Of a stretch of DNA of 64,000 nucleotides, positions 61,201 to 64,000 are shown piece by piece. The position numbers and the translations under genes were made by a program. Position 1 is the first letter of the stretch; each line of letters starts with the position of its first letter. The notes beneath the pieces were generated by a model. The model ran no database searches and was not told where the DNA came from. It was given only the letters and a program-made list of their open reading frames with translations. The DNA comes from Erodium maritimum (taxonomy: Eukaryota; Streptophyta; Magnoliopsida; Geraniales; Geraniaceae), in NCBI GenBank assembly GCA_963921825.1, contig OY997589.1:2728001-2792000 (forward strand), given 5' to 3'.

Positions 61201-63202
61201 TTCTCTTCTCCTTCCCTAATTTTGTCATACTTGAAGCTTTGTGTGTATATTCTTATCGGCTTTTACTTTCCAAATATATATCAGACGGCGAAAGTAAGGG
61301 AGGAACATGATGATGACATGTCCATTCTACGTGCTATCACAATTGTCTTTGAAAGGCGGCCGGAATTAAGGTTCTTACTTCGTTCTTTAATATGTTTTCT
61401 ATTATTGATTTTTTTGTGTAGTGGAGAAACTGTTACTAAATTTGGTCCCTATCTTCAGGTTGAATGGAATTGCCCATAAGGTACTTCAGTGGTACTTGTG
61501 TAGAATGGAAGGCTGGTTTGCTGCAGACGCTGACACCATTTCAATTAAAGGATGGGACGAGGTGCGTTTTATCCTCAGATGAATTCTAAATATCGTATAA
61601 TGTCTGGTAACCGGGATGGGTTATGTTCATATATATGAGTATGGGATAATTGCAAAAAGGTACTCGAGGTATTCATTTTTTTGCAACTTGTAGCCCTCTT
61701 CTTTGTTAATTGCAAAAGAGTACCCTGAACTTGTCTTTTTGGACATTTCATTGACTGGACTTATCTTTTTCTCTGCATACAGGAAGTGCTTCTACCCGGT
61801 GGTCACGGGCTTATGGTCCGGGGTTACCAACCCGTTATAAACACCCTTGCTAAAGGCCTCGACATCCGGTTGGGCCACAGGTATATGTAGTTACATATTT
61901 GGTCCATGGGGAAAATGACAATTCACCGCCCTGAACTATGTACATTTCTGAATTACTATCCTAATTACCAAAGCGTAACACTTTACTACCTGAACTTGAC
62001 AGATCATTATCCTGTATTTTCCGTTATTTCTAACTAACTGTGTAACTAAGTGATAATACACTTAAAAATTTAGGTAGTGCAGGATAGTAAATTGTCATTT
62101 CCCCTTGATTCTTCGTTTTCTACGCTTGCTCTAATTAGCTTGTTCTTGTACTCCTCAGGGTTACAAAAATAGTAAGACACGTCAGTGGAGTGAAAGTCAC
62201 GGTAGAAGGCGGAACAACGTTTGCTGCAGATGCTGCTATCGTTACAGTTCCTCTCGGCGTCCTGAAATCTAAAAGAATAGCGTTCGAGCCAAAACTTCCT
62301 GACTGGAAAGAAGCTGCCATTGCTGACCTCGGCGTGGGTACTGAGAACAAGATAGTGCTGCACTTTGACGAGATCTTCTGGCCAAACGTGGAGTTCCTTG
62401 GAGTCGTTGCAGAGTCTACTTACAGCTGCAGTTACTTCTTGAACCTTCACAAGGCCACCGGACGTCCTGTCCTCGTCTACATGCCCGCCGGGCAGCTGGC
62501 CAGAGACATTGAGCAAATGTCCGATGAAGCTGCTGCTGACTTTGCTTTCACACAACTAAAGAACATGATTCCTGACGCTTCTGCACCGGTAATTCTCATA
62601 TACTTTTGAAACTTTTTTGGGAATATCTTATTCTAGCCTAGTTTGATTCCTAACCTAGCTTTGCTTTACCCACACCTGCTCCCAATTAGATGTACCTACT
62701 GAGTTTCGAACTGGTTTGGTTCCTAACCTAACATTTACCTATTCGTGCTCCCAAGCAGATGTACCTATCGGGATTCGAACTGGTTTGGTCCCTAACCTGA
62801 CATTTACCCATACCTCCTAAGCAGATGTATCTGCTGAGATTCGAACTAATCTAATTCCTAACCTAACCTAACCTAAACTTATGTTATGTGCAGATTCAGT
62901 ATCTTGTTTCACGATGGGGAGCGGATAGTAACTCGCTCGGGTCCTACAGCTATGATACAGTAGGCAATCCCCATGATCTGTATGAAAGACTGAGGATCCC
63001 TGTGGACAACCTATTCTTTGCAGGGGAGGCGACGAGCGCGAGCTTCCCTGGGTCGGTGCACGGTGCATATGCAACGGGGCTTATGGCTGCAGAAGATTGC
63101 AGGATGCGCTGCCTGGAGCGTCACGGTGGTTTGGATTTGTTTCAGCCCGTGATGGGCGAGGAAGGGTCGGTATCTGCCCCTCTGTTGATCTCCCGCATGT
63201 AA
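58258..63202 (+). CDS. Peroxisomal FAD-dependent polyamine oxidase (PAO2/PAO3 type), complete (490 aa)
   Basis: Exons 58258-58297, 59651-59766, 60289-60377, 60462-60575, 61102-61189, 61285-61370, 61459-61561, 61783-61880, 62159-62588 and 62894-63202 join in frame to 490 residues, the usual length. The dinucleotide-binding motif [10 protein letters not shown] lies near residues 30-39, and [20 protein letters not shown] follows. SPGD-type amine oxidase features are [25 protein letters not shown] and the C-terminal FAD contact [19 protein letters not shown]. The protein ends ISRM; SRM is a type 1 peroxisomal targeting signal. Family role: oxidises spermine and spermidine back toward putrescine (back-conversion), making H2O2 and 3-aminopropanal, in peroxisomes. 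PAO3 of Arabidopsis also ends in SRM, whereas PAO2 ends in SRL; orthology was not tested. The intron after 61189 starts with GC instead of GT. Introns 1, 2, 4, 7, 8 and 9 contain repeats. Confidence 0.96.
58298..59335. repeat. Triplicated segment in intron 1 of the polyamine oxidase gene
   Basis: A unit of about 190-200 bp starting TTTGTTTCAACTTTTTTTC and ending TTTTTGTCATTTTACTGTGG occurs at about 58298-58500, 58501-58700 and 59045-59235. It includes CTTTATCAGTCTGATTTTC and GGTCAGTTAAAAATTGGAAA. The second and third copies share a further 100 bp (GCTTGGGATATTCTCTAACG, ACCATAACTGAC). The first copy begins right at the exon 1 donor. Confidence 0.88.
59806..60132. mobile_element. Foldback element family H in intron 2 of the polyamine oxidase gene
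   Basis: Left GGGAAAACGTTATTTACG and right GAGGAGTGTTAATGAAGTTACCCC are decayed inverses. The inner arms pair better (AACCCCTCCTTAAAGGTGAGGGG near 59850; ACTCCTCACCTTTACAGTG near 60063). No clear target duplication. Confidence 0.5.
60639..61062. mobile_element. Foldback MITE family A, copy 12, filling PAO intron 4
   Basis: About 424 bp of the 526-bp intron. The left end is decayed to GAATAATTGCAAAAAAG and the right to TTTTCTTGCAGTCGTTA. The centre TTTGTACGGTACA is near 60853. The target duplication is not readable. Confidence 0.82.
61643..61741. mobile_element. Foldback MITE family A, single-arm fragment in PAO intron 7
   Basis: Only the outer left 99 bp survives (GGGATAATTGCAAAAAGG ... CCTGAACTTGTCTTTTTG). 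It stops abruptly 41 bp before the exon at 61783. Confidence 0.85.
61908..62104. mobile_element. Small foldback element family I in PAO intron 8
   Basis: Left GGGGAAAATGACAATTCACC and right GTAAATTGTCATTTCCCC are inverses over about 17 bp, with further pairing inside (ACTATCCTAATTACC, GGTAGTGCAGGATAGT). The flanks TTGGTCCAT and TTGATTCTT match at 6 of 9. Confidence 0.55.
62640..62880. repeat. Tandem 65-70 bp repeats in PAO intron 9
   Basis: The phrase TTCGAACTGGTTTGGT recurs near 62705 and 62775, and as TTCGAACTAATCTAAT near 62840. Each is preceded by AGATGTACCTA-type text and followed by CCTAACCT. The minus strand reads CCAGTTCGAA, close to the tRNA B-box consensus GGTTCGAA. Confidence 0.75.
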
Positions 63203-64000
63203 TGGTTTGACTGATCTTGGCCATTCTTGAAACCTCGGTAACTTATAACGATATTGTTGTTGTTGTTATTCTTGTTGTCATTGTTGTTCCGGTTGAAATG
63301 TGTATGAGGGAAGGGAACGACGTATTAGTTAGAGCATCTACAGAGGAGCCTCTCCTCTTGAAACGGCTTTTGTCTGTTAATTCTATTAATTTAGCAGAGA
63401 GAAGCCAGAGGAGCTAGGTTGTCCAGAATGAAGAGACTGCTCCTTAAAGCTGTTTAGTTCTATAAATTTGTAATTACAAGGTGAGATGAGTTATTGTTAT
63501 TAGAAAAGACAATACTTTTATATACATGAATAAGGTTTAGTACATATTTTGAATTTCAGATCCTTGCATTTTTGTAAGGTGAGATCCTATGATCTATTGC
63601 ATTATTGTTTCTTCGCACACTTTCCATGAAAAGGAACGTCATGTCAATTAGACCTATCGCTAATGGTTCGATGGTCGTTGTGGTGAGGTTTGCTGAATGA
63701 TTGGGGGTTCGCTACAGAAGTTCGTCTGAAGAATGGATATGAAGATGATTAATCTCTTGTGAACTTGTTTAAGGATGTTTGAAAATTGTTGGAGCAGAGG
63801 ATTGTTTGTGCTCATATGTTGTCCACCAAACCTAGGGTGTCTGCATCTGCAGATCTCTCCAAGCGATGAGCTGTTTCTTCAACCTATGGAAAAGGGTCAT
63901 GAAAATGTCTGTTTCATTAAGACATTTTGATAGTTCAAGGTATGATCTTGTAACAATGTGCTTATATATATAGGGCACAATTGGGTGTAAACCAATCTTT
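63203..64000 (+). other. 3' UTR of the polyamine oxidase gene and downstream DNA
   Basis: A TTGTTGTTGTTATT micro-repeat near 63255 and A/T-rich sequence to about 63540 fit a 3' UTR. No further gene is supported to the window end. Confidence 0.45.

Noticed and set aside
62070-62555. 161-codon minus-strand ORF
   Set aside because: Antisense shadow of the longest PAO exon (62159-62588).

Overview
The window is nuclear DNA from a flowering plant, most likely a eudicot. It holds six multi-exon genes with GT-AG introns, each most like a known land-plant family, and they lie in AT-rich DNA packed with transposon remnants. There are no bacterial-style operons and no CRISPR array. Exon boundaries given here come from reading splice sites and checking that the phase stays in frame across every junction; no transcript evidence was available.

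Layout. (1) 396-6777, minus: the N-terminal two thirds or less of a nuclear DEIH-box RNA helicase (R3H domain plus DExH motifs), running off the left edge. (2) 10314-13872, plus: a complete LisH-CTLH-WD40 protein of the WDR26/GID7 type. (3) 14.2-16.8 kb: LINE debris and a GAA microsatellite. (4) 17097-20183, minus: complete psbP, the 23-kDa oxygen-evolving protein, with chloroplast and Tat-type thylakoid targeting. (5) 22.3-23.0 kb: a broken glycine-rich zinc-knuckle gene. (6) 27304-28987, plus: a complete reticulon-like protein. (7) 30.3-36.1 kb: copia and gypsy remnants. (8) 37798-39216: a solo LTR with a perfect 5-bp target duplication. (9) 43410-46538, plus: a PIF4/PIF5-type phytochrome-interacting bHLH factor. 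(10) 51.4-53.9 kb: copia and LINE debris. (11) 58258-63202, plus: a complete peroxisomal polyamine oxidase (PAO2/PAO3 type, C-terminal SRM). The genes belong to unrelated pathways and form no cluster, although PsbP (photosynthesis) and the PIF factor (light signalling) are both tied to light.

The most striking content is non-coding. At least a dozen copies or part copies of one roughly 345-440 bp element are palindromic over their whole length, begin GGGATAATTGC and end GCAATTATCCC. Seven have a readable 9-bp target-site duplication, three of them perfect, which is the mark of Mutator-like transposition. Several other full-length palindromes with unrelated interiors share the GGG(A/T)TAA-type ends, and four of them also have 9-bp duplications. 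They sit mainly in introns of all six genes, so the primary transcripts should carry many long hairpins. The set looks like a radiation of MULE-type foldback MITEs, including one nested insertion inside a psbP intron.
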